Source: Acinetobacter albensis (GTDB lineage Bacteria > Pseudomonadota > Gammaproteobacteria > Pseudomonadales > Moraxellaceae). From it: DNA of 64,000 nt. The stretch is taken from positions 62,001-126,000 of the forward strand of contig NZ_FMBK01000006.1 of NCBI RefSeq assembly GCF_900095025.1. Reading direction: 5' to 3'. Of the stretch, positions 43,540 through 51,948 are shown piece after piece. Made by a program: the position numbers and the translations under genes. The notes beneath the pieces are model-generated. The model worked only from the letters and a program-made list of their open reading frames with translations. It had not been told where the DNA came from and ran no database searches. Every line of letters begins with the position of its first letter. Position 1 is the stretch's first letter.

Positions 43540-43890
43540 GGTTTTATCTTATTAAAGTTTAAGATTATTTTTAGAAAAGTGATCATCATTAAATTTAGTA
43601 TACAGTCAATCCATTGTATTAAATTTAAATGCTCGTCTAAAAACAATATTGCTAAAAAAATAGTTAAAATTGGGCCACCGGATCAAATGATGGAAGATTT
43701 AGAGGTTGTAAGCATTCAATGCTAAGTATAAGTAAAATAGTGGGTAAAACAGTAGCAAATATTCCCAGTCCTATTGCATACCAAACAATACGATGAGGAA
43801 GCTCATTTAAGAATATAAGAGGTTCAGGTACTGTTACAAAATAATGTATAAAAATACAAAACAGGAAATAGATAAAGCTCGTTCTTTAAG
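43540..43890 (-). pseudogene. Decayed DMT (EamA) transporter, C-terminal half
   Basis: Leftward reading from about 43885 gives FIYFLFCIFIHYFVTVPEPL, then HRIVWYAIGLGIFATVLPTILLILSIE. After a disrupted stretch near 43680-43710 the frame shifts to GPILTIFLAILFLDEHLNLIQWI. The order (penultimate helices, then the GPILT...FLDE...QWI motif) is the C-terminal half of an EamA-domain transporter. At least one frameshift and loss of the N-terminal half make it non-functional. Confidence 0.75.
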
Positions 43891-43915
43891 AAAAAATAAT
43901 AACCCATCCTTTATA

Positions 43916-44824
43916 TTAAAAATCTATTTTCCATGGATGTAACTTTAGTTTTTGTTGTAAAAATTCAATAAAACATTTAATTCTAGGGCTTTGTAATTTA
44001 CGGTTAGCATAAATGACATATAGCGGTTCTTTAATTTTAGATTTGTATTCAGTTAGAATTGGAACCAATTTACCTAGTCGAATATCATTACCTATATGGT
44101 AATCTGCTAATCGTATTATTCCTTCTCCTTGAAGCGCTAAATCTCTTAAAAAATCACCTTGAGAAAAAGATGCCAAAGGCTTTATAGGAGTGATGAAACT
44201 TTCATTATTCTCGACAAAATCCCATTTATTCCAACTACTAGCAAAATTAAAATGAAAACATCTGTGCTTTAATAAATCTTGTGGGTGAATCGGATTGCCA
44301 AATTTTTTTAAATATGTTGGTGATGCACAGGTAATCCATTCACTTTCCCCAATTCTTGTTGCTATTCTAGAAGAAGAGGGAAGAACACCCCCATAAATTG
44401 CAATATCAACGCCACGATCAAAATCATCTTGATAAACCGCATTTAATTCAAAATCTATATTGATTAAGGGGTATTTGTCTAGAAATTCTGCTAGCCAAGG
44501 TAAAATTTGATATCTAGCAAAAGTGGGCATCGTTCTTATCTTTAAATTGCCACTAATTGTTGTCGGTAGCCCTTCGGCTAAGGAGTCTGCTTCTGCCATT
44601 GCTGAAACAACATTTTTTGCACTATTTAAATAGGCTAAACCTTCTTCAGTTAAGGTGATTTGCCGAGCACCTCGCAGGATCAATCTCACACCGAGTCTAT
44701 TTTCTAATCGACTGATTAACTTACTCATTGCAGAAGGGGTTAAATCATGTGCTCTTGCCGCAGCTGAAAAGCTACCATGCTCATAAGCCCACATAAACGC
44801 CATCATTTGTCGATAGTTATCCAT
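43916..44824 (-). CDS. LysR-family regulator of the cupin/GldA cluster
   Basis: 302 residues. Helix-turn-helix: MMAFMWAYEHGSFSAAARAHDLTPSAMSKLISRLENRLGVRLILRGARQITLTEEG. The effector domain contains NLKIRTMPTFARYQILPWLAEFLDKYP and RGVDIAIYGGVLP, the pattern of the CrgA-like LysR subgroup. It is divergent from the cupin gene across 173 bp and is probably its regulator. Confidence 0.9.
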   Translation of the reverse strand: MDNYRQMMAFMWAYEHGSFSAAARAHDLTPSAMSKLISRLENRLGVRLILRGARQITLTEEGLAYLNSAKNVVSAMAEADSLAEGLPTTISGNLKIRTMPTFARYQILPWLAEFLDKYPLINIDFELNAVYQDDFDRGVDIAIYGGVLPSSSRIATRIGESEWITCASPTYLKKFGNPIHPQDLLKHRCFHFNFASSWNKWDFVENNESFITPIKPLASFSQGDFLRDLALQGEGIIRLADYHIGNDIRLGKLVPILTEYKSKIKEPLYVIYANRKLQSPRIKCFIEFLQQKLKLHPWKIDF

Positions 44825-44997
44825 GGTGTGACCTCGAAAAAAGATATGAACTGCTTGGAATGAATTTCATCATAGCAAATTTGAATACTTATTCCCTTGC
44901 CTAAGGTTCACATATGTTTTGAATTGTATGCAATCAACGTCCATTTTTCTTTTGCTAAGATCTTGTCTATTCAAGATTCATATTCAAGGAGAATAAT

Positions 44998-45546
44998 ATG
45001 ACTGCACAAAGAAACCCTGAACCGACAGATAACGAAGAGTTAATGCCTTTTCAGCTTCCACAAGTTCCTTATATGTCTGCCGACTTGGTTCTTCCTGGGG
45101 TATTAGATAAATACTTGGAAGATGATAACTTATGGGTTCCAACTTCAGATTCGGTGAGTTTTAAACCACTATTGCTGAATACGAGTGCGGGTTATTACGT
45201 AAATTTATTACGTGTACGTAAAAGCGGTGTCTTATCTCGTCATCGTCATACAGGGACTGTGCATGCTGTGGTTTTAAAAGGTCGTTGGTTTTATTTAGAA
45301 CATGATTGGGTTGCAGAAGAAAAATCCTTTGCATTTGAACCCCCTGGTGAAACACATACCTTATTTGTTCCTGAAGATGTTACAGAAATGATTACTTTAT
45401 TTATCGTGCATGGCGGTTATACCTATGTTGATCCATATGGTAAAGCGACGGGTTACGAAGATGTATTTACAAAGCTTGAAAGTACACGTGCTCACTATAA
45501 GAATATAGGTATTCCAGAGTCAGAACTCGAAAAAATTATTCGATAA
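44998..45546 (+). CDS. Cupin dioxygenase-like protein (2,4'-dihydroxyacetophenone dioxygenase family)
   Basis: 182 residues. One cupin barrel with metal-ligand motif SRHRHTGTVHAVVLKGRW (His-x-His and a later His) and EPPGETHTLFVPEDVTE (Glu, His). This is the pattern of the 2,4'-dihydroxyacetophenone dioxygenase/ChrR-like cupins, iron enzymes that cut the C-C bond of alpha-hydroxyketones. AAGGAG precedes the ATG. In an apparent cluster with glycerol dehydrogenase and SDR genes, a substrate such as a hydroxyketone is plausible but unproven. A terminator follows, so it can be transcribed alone. Confidence 0.82.
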   Translation: MTAQRNPEPTDNEELMPFQLPQVPYMSADLVLPGVLDKYLEDDNLWVPTSDSVSFKPLLLNTSAGYYVNLLRVRKSGVLSRHRHTGTVHAVVLKGRWFYLEHDWVAEEKSFAFEPPGETHTLFVPEDVTEMITLFIVHGGYTYVDPYGKATGYEDVFTKLESTRAHYKNIGIPESELEKIIR

Positions 45547-45564
45547 GCCTTTATCTTTTATTAC

Positions 45565-45600
45565 AAAAAATGCCGATCATCAATGGATTTGGCATTTTTT
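45565..45600 (+). terminator. Terminator after the cupin gene
   Basis: AAAAAATGCC and GGCATTTTTT pair over 10 bp around a 16-nt loop, 19 bp past the stop. Confidence 0.82.
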
Positions 45601-45673
45601 GTTTCTCATTATTCAAAATATAAAAAGTCTCAATTGAATGACTTAGATGAGCAAGTTTTGATAAGGAAATAAG

Positions 45674-46753
45674 ATGTTAAAAATTATGGGTTTTCCAGGT
45701 GAATATGTTCAAGGACCCAATGCTTTATCGAGTATTGGTCAAATTCTTAAACGACATCAATTTCAGAATGTTGCCATCATTTATGATCAGGCGACTGAAG
45801 GAAGTATTTTAAAGAAAGCCAGTGACTCTCTCGAAGCGGAATGTATTCAATATTCAAGTTTTAAATTCAGTGGGGAATGCTCATATGCAATCATCAACGC
45901 ATTGAATGAAGAAATATTAAAATATTCTCCAAATGCCATCATCGGTTTGGGGGGAGGGAAAGCGATGGATACAGCAAAAGCTGTTGCAAAATCGATGAAT
46001 ATTCCCATCATCATTTGTCCAACAATTGCCTCAAATGATGCACCTACCAGTCGTTTAATTATTATCTACGATGAGTTTCATAAAGTCCAAGCCGTTGAAA
46101 AAACTAAATCAAATCCTGAAATTGTAATAGTTGATACCGAAATTATTGTACAAGCGCCAGCCCGATTTTTTTCTGCAGGTATTGGAGATGCGATTAGTAA
46201 AATGTTTGAAGCGAATCAATGTCACGATTCAAATGGCTTAAACTCATTTGGGACGCCACCTTTGGAAACGGCATTACTCCTTGCGAATAGCACTTATCGT
46301 AATTTATTGAAATGGGGCAAACTCGCACTGGATGATGTCAAACTCAAAAAGAATACCAGTATTGTTGAAAAAGTAGTGGAATCAACCGTCTTGCTGAGTG
46401 GTTTAGGCTTTGAAAGTGGTGGGTTATCATTAGCCCATGCACTTATTCGTGGCTTAACAGCAGTACCTCAGCTCTCTTTACAATTGCATGGTGAATTAGT
46501 TGCCTATGGAACTGTTGTTCAAGCAATTTTAGAGAAAAGAGAGCCCATTTTTATTGAAGAATTAAGACGTTTTTTAAAGTCAGTTGATTTACCCACCACA
46601 ATTTATGATTTAGGTTATGCGCATGAATTGAAAGAAGATGATCTAAACACCATTATTTCAAATACGTTAAGTAATTCTTATAGTGAAAATTTTGTACCTA
46701 AAATTACACCTGAAGCTTTAAAACAAGCATTAATTCAATCAAATCAATTCTAG
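45674..46753 (+). CDS. gldA: Glycerol dehydrogenase-like iron/zinc alcohol dehydrogenase
   Basis: 359 residues. The NAD-binding GLGGGKAMDTAKAVA (about 96-110), TIASNDAPTSRLIIIYDE, GIGDAISKMFEAN and GLGFESGGLSLAHALIRGL with the metal-binding His and HGELVAYGT are diagnostic of GldA (group III, metal-dependent), which oxidises glycerol and other vicinal diols to hydroxyketones with NAD+. In this cluster the oxidised hydroxyketone could feed the cupin enzyme. AAGGAAA lies 8 nt upstream of the ATG. No dihydroxyacetone kinase is nearby, so glycerol itself may not be the substrate. Confidence 0.88.
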   Translation: MLKIMGFPGEYVQGPNALSSIGQILKRHQFQNVAIIYDQATEGSILKKASDSLEAECIQYSSFKFSGECSYAIINALNEEILKYSPNAIIGLGGGKAMDTAKAVAKSMNIPIIICPTIASNDAPTSRLIIIYDEFHKVQAVEKTKSNPEIVIVDTEIIVQAPARFFSAGIGDAISKMFEANQCHDSNGLNSFGTPPLETALLLANSTYRNLLKWGKLALDDVKLKKNTSIVEKVVESTVLLSGLGFESGGLSLAHALIRGLTAVPQLSLQLHGELVAYGTVVQAILEKREPIFIEELRRFLKSVDLPTTIYDLGYAHELKEDDLNTIISNTLSNSYSENFVPKITPEALKQALIQSNQF

Positions 46754-46763
46754 TCTTAAAACT

Positions 46764-46796
46764 AAAAAATAATGGGGTTAAACCCCCATTATTTTT
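46764..46796. terminator. Bidirectional terminator between gldA and the SDR gene
   Basis: AATAATGGGG and CCCCATTATT pair around TTAAAC with A and T tracts on both sides; it lies 11 bp past gldA and abuts the end of the convergent SDR gene. Confidence 0.9.
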
Positions 46797-47565
46797 ATCG
46801 CATAAGCCAACCACCTGAGACATCAATGACTTGTCCCGTCACAAAATGACTTTGGTCTGAGGCTAAGAACTCGATAACATCAGCAACTTCTTGAGGTGTA
46901 CCTAGACGTCCTAAAGGCGTATCTGCGATAAACATACTATTGACCTCTTCACCCACTGCTGTAACCATCGGTGTTTCAATACGTCCAGGTGCAACTGCAT
47001 TTACATTAATATTGAAAGAACCCAATTCTCCTGCAAGATGACGAGTTAATCCCGTAATTGCAGCTTTAGTGGCACTGTAATGACAAGAGACAATAGGTAA
47101 AAATGCGTGAGCGGCTACAGATGATGTATTAATAATTTTTCCAAATTTATTGTTGATCATTTCTGGTACTAAAATACGTATAAAATTAAAAGTTCCATTT
47201 AAATTTACATTGACGACAGTATTCCATTCCTCTGGTGGTAAGTCCCATATTTTATAAGGTTTACCGTCATGCTTAGGAGAAATTCCAGCATTGTTGATTA
47301 ACGTATCTATAAATCCAATTTCATTATAAAAATAAGCGTATGCTTTTTTGCAGCTTTCATAGTTAGAAATATCAGCACAATAGGCCAGAGCATTAATCCC
47401 TTTTGCTAAAAGCTCATTTTTTTTAGCTTCTAACACTACATTATTCAAATCTACAATCGCGACAGTTGCACCCAATAAGCCAAAATGCTCTGCAATTTTT
47501 GCTCCAATTCCACTACCTGCACCAGTCACGAGAACCGTTCTATCTTTAAATTTGCTACTTTGCAT
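46795..47565 (-). CDS. Short-chain dehydrogenase/reductase
   Basis: 256 residues. Classical SDR: cofactor motif TGAGSGIG (about 14-21), NNAG (about 92), catalytic Ser in INTSSVAAH, YSATK (Tyr and Lys), then PGRIETPM. The Asp in VAIVDLNN after beta-2 points to NAD(H). Likely substrates are secondary alcohols or ketones. It is convergent with gldA and downstream of the MHS transporter, separated from it by a terminator-like hairpin. Confidence 0.9.
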   Translation of the reverse strand: MQSSKFKDRTVLVTGAGSGIGAKIAEHFGLLGATVAIVDLNNVVLEAKKNELLAKGINALAYCADISNYESCKKAYAYFYNEIGFIDTLINNAGISPKHDGKPYKIWDLPPEEWNTVVNVNLNGTFNFIRILVPEMINNKFGKIINTSSVAAHAFLPIVSCHYSATKAAITGLTRHLAGELGSFNINVNAVAPGRIETPMVTAVGEEVNSMFIADTPLGRLGTPQEVADVIEFLASDQSHFVTGQVIDVSGGWLMR

Positions 47566-47574
47566 ATTTACCTC

Positions 47575-47608
47575 ATTAAAAAAGAGGTTATGAAGACATA
47601 ACCTCTTT
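47575..47608 (-). terminator. Terminator-like hairpin between the MHS and SDR genes
   Basis: Reading leftward, AAAGAGGTTATG pairs with CATAACCTCTTT around TCTT and is followed by TTT. It lies between co-directional genes only 56 bp apart, so it may lower expression of the SDR relative to the transporter. Confidence 0.75.
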
Positions 47609-47621
47609 GTAAGTATTTAAA

Positions 47622-48920
47622 TTATTTGATTTTATTTAAATCAATACCTGTGTTGTTTTTCCATGTCAGCACGGCAAGGGTCGCTATAATTGAAACGCTA
47701 ATCAGATAGGTATTAAATACCCATCCTTTATCAATAGAATATAACCAGGTGCTTACGTAAGAAGCTGTACCACCAAAAATAGTGACAGCTAATGACATAA
47801 AGACTCCAAAAAATTTTGTTCTATATTTTGTTGGAACTTGTTCTGACATTGCAGCAGGTTTACATGACATTAAAAACCCCATCGTTAAGAGGCCAATAGT
47901 TTGTGCAACTAATAGGGTCCAAGGTTCGTTGCTAATTAAAGACCATAGAGGAAAAAGCAATAAAGAAGAACCGATGTATGTGATTAAAGTATTGTTTTTT
48001 CTTCCAATATAGTCTGATAACAACCCCTGAAATGGTAAGCAAATGAGGTAGATGACTTGCGCGATACAACTCATAATGAATGCATCTTTTGCAGGCATTT
48101 TTTGAATACCGATCGCGTATATAGCCGCACATGAAACCCAAGTATAAAAAGTTAAAGTAGAACCTGCTTCATACCAAAACAGTTTAAATCCTGAAGTTAG
48201 AATTTTTGAAAGTGGCCAATTGACCTCATCTACCTGTTCATTGTTATCACTTTCAATATGTGTTTCGAGCATATTTCGGCGTAAATAAATTGCAAAAAAA
48301 GCCAATACACCCCCAATCGCAAAAGGGATACGCCAGACCCATTCATACATTTGTGCTTCTGAATAAATAACGTTTAGTATGGCAACAAATAAAGTTGCAA
48401 CAAGTGAGCCTGCACCGACAGCAAAAAAAGACATACTTGACCATAAGCCACGTCGCTTCGGTGGTGCTATTTCTGCAATATATGCATAAGAGGTTGCTGT
48501 TTCACCACCATGTGCAAAACCTTGAACGAGTCGAGCCATTAATAGTAATGCTGAAGCCCATGCACCAATTTTTTCATAAGATGGTATGAATGCAATCATT
48601 AAGCTTGCTAGGGCCATCATGACCATAGTAACGAGCATGATATTTTTTCGACCATACTTATTTGCTAATGGACCAAATACAAAACCACCTATCGGTCTAG
48701 AAATAAATCCTACTGCAAAAACTGCTAGGGTATTAAGTAAGGCTGATGTTGGATCAGCTTTATCGAAAAGAGCTGATGCAATATAGATAGAAGCTACGGC
48801 ATAGATTGTCCAATCATACCATTCCAATAAATTTCCAACGCCACTCGCAATTAATGATTTTCTTATATCCTTTCGTGATGGTTGTGCTGTTTTCCCTTCA
48901 ATTTCGGTAAAGCTAGACAT
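47622..48920 (-). CDS. MFS transporter, metabolite:H+ symporter (MHS) family
   Basis: 432 residues, 12 membrane segments. GVGNLLEWYDWTIYAVASIYIASALFD, then GFISRPIGGFVFGPLANKYGRKNIML and RLVQGFAHGGETATSYAYIAEIAPPKRRG, is the MHS signature (ShiA/ProP/KgtP group). Likely takes up the substrate of the cupin/GldA/SDR cluster. It is distinct from the MHS carrier at 20.5 kb (different loops, only family motifs shared). Confidence 0.92.
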   Translation of the reverse strand: MSSFTEIEGKTAQPSRKDIRKSLIASGVGNLLEWYDWTIYAVASIYIASALFDKADPTSALLNTLAVFAVGFISRPIGGFVFGPLANKYGRKNIMLVTMVMMALASLMIAFIPSYEKIGAWASALLLMARLVQGFAHGGETATSYAYIAEIAPPKRRGLWSSMSFFAVGAGSLVATLFVAILNVIYSEAQMYEWVWRIPFAIGGVLAFFAIYLRRNMLETHIESDNNEQVDEVNWPLSKILTSGFKLFWYEAGSTLTFYTWVSCAAIYAIGIQKMPAKDAFIMSCIAQVIYLICLPFQGLLSDYIGRKNNTLITYIGSSLLLFPLWSLISNEPWTLLVAQTIGLLTMGFLMSCKPAAMSEQVPTKYRTKFFGVFMSLAVTIFGGTASYVSTWLYSIDKGWVFNTYLISVSIIATLAVLTWKNNTGIDLNKIK

Positions 48921-49523
48921 ATAAATTAATCCTTTATCAATCTCTAATCATTCGTCCATGACCATCCAGTAGTTAACTCTTAACTCGTGGTCAGAGACAT
49001 ATCCATGTTTTATAAGTCATCGCTATTTTTTCATATTTATGAGAACTGAATGTTGAAGTAGATTCATAGAGGTTATGAATAGATATCAATGCACTCTTCA
49101 GCAAATTGTCTTTACAGATGCTTGAAGTGATTATGATAATTAATCAGGAAACAGCGGAACATCCTTGGATATTGTCTGATTTATACCGATTGGTGAAAGC
49201 CAGTTCAGAAAGCCCTGTAGTTTGATTAGATGAGCTGGATAACTTCATATTTATAATCATAGGCTTTAAAGCGAAAGGGCTTTTGCAGCCCGATTATCTT
49301 ATTATTACGCTACATCGAATGCTTTGCTGTCGTGTTTGCTATGGCAGCTGATACTCTGAGAAAAACCTAGGAATCAAAGCTAACGAATGGTTGTGTATTA
49401 TCTGATTAAAATCAGTGTCTAATCGATCTAAATTAGAGATAAAACAGTATTTGTTAAAGCAAATGATTAAGCGATAAATGTTTTGTGGACATAGATTCTA
49501 AGTTTCTTGAGCTTTCTATTTTT
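48921..49523. other. Gene-free region with a possible decayed reading frame
   Basis: 600 bp. On the + strand from about 49129, MIIMINQETAEHPW continues as ILSDLYRLVKASSESPVV, a stop, then LDELDNFIFIIIGFKAKGLLQP, before further stops. This looks like a decayed gene, but I do not recognise the family. The part next to 48920 must hold the promoter of the MHS gene. Confidence 0.35.
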
Positions 49524-49838
49524 TCATACAAAATATTGACGAAATAATGCTGCTGCGAATATTCCTGCTGCAATCGCCAACAGCGGTTTCTTAACCGCTA
49601 GCATAACGATTAACGTCGTGAGTAAGGCTAAACGTGCTCCATTATCGCCTTCAACAGCTATAGGTGCTAAAAGTGCAACCAGCACAGATCCAGACATCGC
49701 ATTAATGAAACGCTGTACGCGATCACTAATAGGAACATATGACATAATTAGAACACCACCCCAACGAGTGGCTAATGTCACAATGGTCATAATTAAAATA
49801 ATAATCAATGGATAAGTGGTGCTAATTTCTAGGTTCAT
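49524..49838 (-). CDS. azlD: Branched-chain amino acid export subunit AzlD
   Basis: 104 residues, four hydrophobic segments, the size of AzlD. Conserved TLATRWGGVLIMSYVPISDRVQRFINAMSGSVLVALLAP. AzlC and AzlD together form a branched-chain amino acid exporter in the inner membrane (BrnFE in Corynebacterium). Its ATG overlaps the AzlC stop by 4 bp. Confidence 0.92.
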   Translation of the reverse strand: MNLEISTTYPLIIILIMTIVTLATRWGGVLIMSYVPISDRVQRFINAMSGSVLVALLAPIAVEGDNGARLALLTTLIVMLAVKKPLLAIAAGIFAAALFRQYFV

Positions 49839-50545
49839 ACTTGTTTCTCTTTCCAGAAAATCCCTACGATTCCGCCAAATAAGGCACCCACAACGACATG
49901 ACTATTTTCTGGTAAATACCAATAAGCCAATAATGAACTACAGGCTGCGATTGCCCAGATCACCAGTATTCTTAGATTTTTTTGTCCGCCCACAACCATT
50001 GCCAGTAGAAAACAAGCCATGACCATATCTAATCCTAGCAATGCAGGATTATGAATGACATTACCAAAATAGAAACCAAGTCCTGTGCCTAAAACCCACG
50101 CGAGCCAAAGAGCAATGCCTCCTCCAAACAATAACCCCATCCCTGATTCACCACGATTAAATGCTTGGAGTGAGAGTGCCCAATTTGCATCAGAAATAAC
50201 CAGTAAGATACTGTATCGTTTGATGGGAGGGAGGTGGCGTAGCCAAGGATAAAGAGATGCGCCCATTAAAAGATGCCGAGCATTGATAAAAAAAACTGTG
50301 ATTATTAAGGGAATGAGTGATATTTGTGCACCCCATAGTTCTAAAATCGCAAATTGAGATGCCCCCGCAAAAACAAAGGTACTCATTAACATGATGGAGC
50401 TATTGTCTAGTCCAGTTTGAGTTGCAGCTAAGCCGAAAGCAGCCCCAAAAATTACCACGAAACATGAAATTGGAAGAAGGCTTTTAAAGCCAGACCAAAC
50501 TTGGGAATAGCTTAAACTGTAAATATCTTGGTCAGCATTCGACAA
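49835..50545 (-). CDS. azlC: Branched-chain amino acid export subunit AzlC
   Basis: 236 residues from TTG 50545, which has AAGGA 7 nt upstream; no better ATG exists. Blocks: LPISCFVVIFGAAFGLAATQTGL, LMSTFVFAGASQFAILELWG, INARHLLMGASLYPWLRHLP and DANWALSLQAFNRGE are characteristic of AzlC, a membrane subunit with about six helices. Co-transcribed with azlD. Divergent from a decayed LysR gene that may once have controlled it. Confidence 0.92.
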   Translation of the reverse strand: MSNADQDIYSLSYSQVWSGFKSLLPISCFVVIFGAAFGLAATQTGLDNSSIMLMSTFVFAGASQFAILELWGAQISLIPLIITVFFINARHLLMGASLYPWLRHLPPIKRYSILLVISDANWALSLQAFNRGESGMGLLFGGGIALWLAWVLGTGLGFYFGNVIHNPALLGLDMVMACFLLAMVVGGQKNLRILVIWAIAACSSLLAYWYLPENSHVVVGALFGGIVGIFWKEKQV

Positions 50546-50700
50546 AATAACGTCCTTATTTTTAAAACTTACTGGTGATTTATATACTTAATGATAGCTG
50601 ATGAAGATTAGAGGATTTTTCACTTATTTTGTAATAAATTATGGTCTTATAAAGATAAAATGAAAAGCGTATAATTCTTGCATATCTTATTCGAAAATCG

Positions 50701-50980
50701 AATGCTTAAAGATAATTATAAATCTACAAAATCTTCAGATTGGTTGAAATGTTGTGTCGCAGTTGTTGAGATCGATTGTCTTTCAAGTACGGTATTGGAA
50801 TTATATTGGTCAAAATCTGCTGTAAGTATGCAGCTAAAAAATTGGGAAAAGCTTTAAAATGCCATTTTTAATTAGAATTTATAGACAAATTTAACTCACT
50901 TTGAAAGGGCACTTCCTTTTATGCTGAGCAAGCTGGCTACTGGATTTACATCATGAAGGATGAATGGCATTTCATAGTGA
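50701..50980 (+). pseudogene. Decayed LysR-type regulator, N-terminal fragment
   Basis: ATG 50701 reads MLKDNYKSTKSSDWLKCCVA, then VVEIDCLSSTVLELYWSKSAVSMQLKNWEKL and a stop near 50856. The order (AVVE...SLSSAAE-like...SKSAVSMQLKNWEK) is the LysR helix-turn-helix with several substitutions at normally fixed positions. Downstream, further short LysR-like pieces appear in other frames, then nothing. It is divergent from azlCD, the position where an Lrp or LysR regulator of that exporter is often found. Confidence 0.7.
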
Positions 50981-51119
50981 AGAATGAACTGGTCTCCTCG
51001 ATAATTAAGCTGCTAAATATTCAACCAGCTGTTTTAAAAATTTTTCATCTTATTAGATTGCTATTGAAATAGAATAGATTTGCGAAAAATCTACTAAAAT
51101 CCTTCTTAATTTGATCACA

Positions 51120-51520
51120 CTAATTCGACCATTTCTGCATCATTAATCTTCTCTTTTCTAAATGCTTGGTTCTATTATAAGCCCGACCATGCATGTTTTT
51201 GACTTGATGAGCCAGTTGTTGTTGCTCAATTAGTTCAATTGGAAAATCCAAACCCTCTTCTAAAATTCTACTTTTAAATTTTGGCTAACATCACGTTCAC
51301 ATAATCCGATTGAAACTGCATAGCGGAGGATTTGACTGCATTTTACTTTGAGCTTTTGGGCTGCCTCTAGTTTTTCTTGCTTTTCATAAATATGACAAAA
51401 CTTAAAGATATCCGTTGGTTTAATTTCATGGATAGCAATTTGAAAACTAATAGTATTGCGCTTTTTCATGTATGGCCAATTGTAGTAAAATTTCCAATAT
51501 TTATAACCATTTTTGTGAAT
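51120..51520 (-). pseudogene. Collapsed P4-type tyrosine integrase
   Basis: Read leftward, three parts of a P4-family integrase are present in order with the parts between deleted. The N-terminal DUF4102 motif is HKNGYKYWKFYYNW (about 51520-51480). The core-binding piece is AIHEIKPTDIFKFCHIYEKQ, continuing to LKVKCSQILRYAVSIGLCERD (51469-51260). The C-terminal tail IELIEQQQLAHQVKN continues as AYNRTKHLEKRRLMMQKWSN and ends at TAG 51120. The catalytic Arg-His-Arg-Tyr core is missing. It lies 260 bp from tRNA-Arg(CCU), on the same strand, as expected for an island integrase. Confidence 0.82.
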
Positions 51521-51782
51521 AAATAAAGACCAAGACCATCTGAAGTTCGTTGATGTTTATTAGGATTTGCTTTGAGACTTTTATCTTACTATCAGTGAGA
51601 CTTTTGATGATTTTTGGCATTTTTACAGCACAAGGTTTTGCGTATAAAAGTTTGTACTGTAAAAAATATTAGTCTACAAGAGATTTAATAAGATCAATTT
51701 AGACTTTAAATATTATAAAAAATTGATTTTATTATTATTTTAAAAATGAGTGAATTGAAAAAGTTGAAAATAAACCATAAAA

Positions 51783-51858
51783 TGGTGCGCCCTGCGGGAG
51801 TCGAACCCGCGTCGGTCACTTAGGAGGCAACTGCTCTATCCAATTAAGCTAAGGGCAC
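51783..51858 (-). tRNA. tRNA-Arg(CCU)
   Basis: 76 nt with encoded CCA. Acceptor GTGCCCT pairs with AGGGCGC (one G-T); the D-arm is GCTT...GAGC; the anticodon stem-loop is GTTGC-CTCCTAA-GTGAC with anticodon CCT; the T-arm is GCGGG-TTCGACT-CCCGC. tRNA-Arg(CCU) genes are frequent integration targets, and a collapsed integrase lies just downstream of its 3' end. Confidence 0.95.
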
Positions 51859-51893
51859 CATGCGCAGCTAATTTAGCGTAAATACACATAAAA

Positions 51894-51923
51894 AAAAAGT
51901 TATTGTCGAAACAATAACTTTTT
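51894..51923 (-). terminator. Terminator of the amino acid permease gene
   Basis: AAAAAGTTATTG pairs with CAATAACTTTTT around TCGAAA, with long A/T tracts on both sides, 26 bp past the leftward permease stop. Confidence 0.9.
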
Positions 51924-51948
51924 AAAAGACAGATCTTTATCATTTTGC

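Noticed and set aside
44998..45546. ChrR anti-sigma factor for the lipid locus
   Set aside because: No zinc-binding anti-sigma N-terminal domain and no ECF sigma gene in the window; the protein is a lone cupin with a dioxygenase-type metal site.
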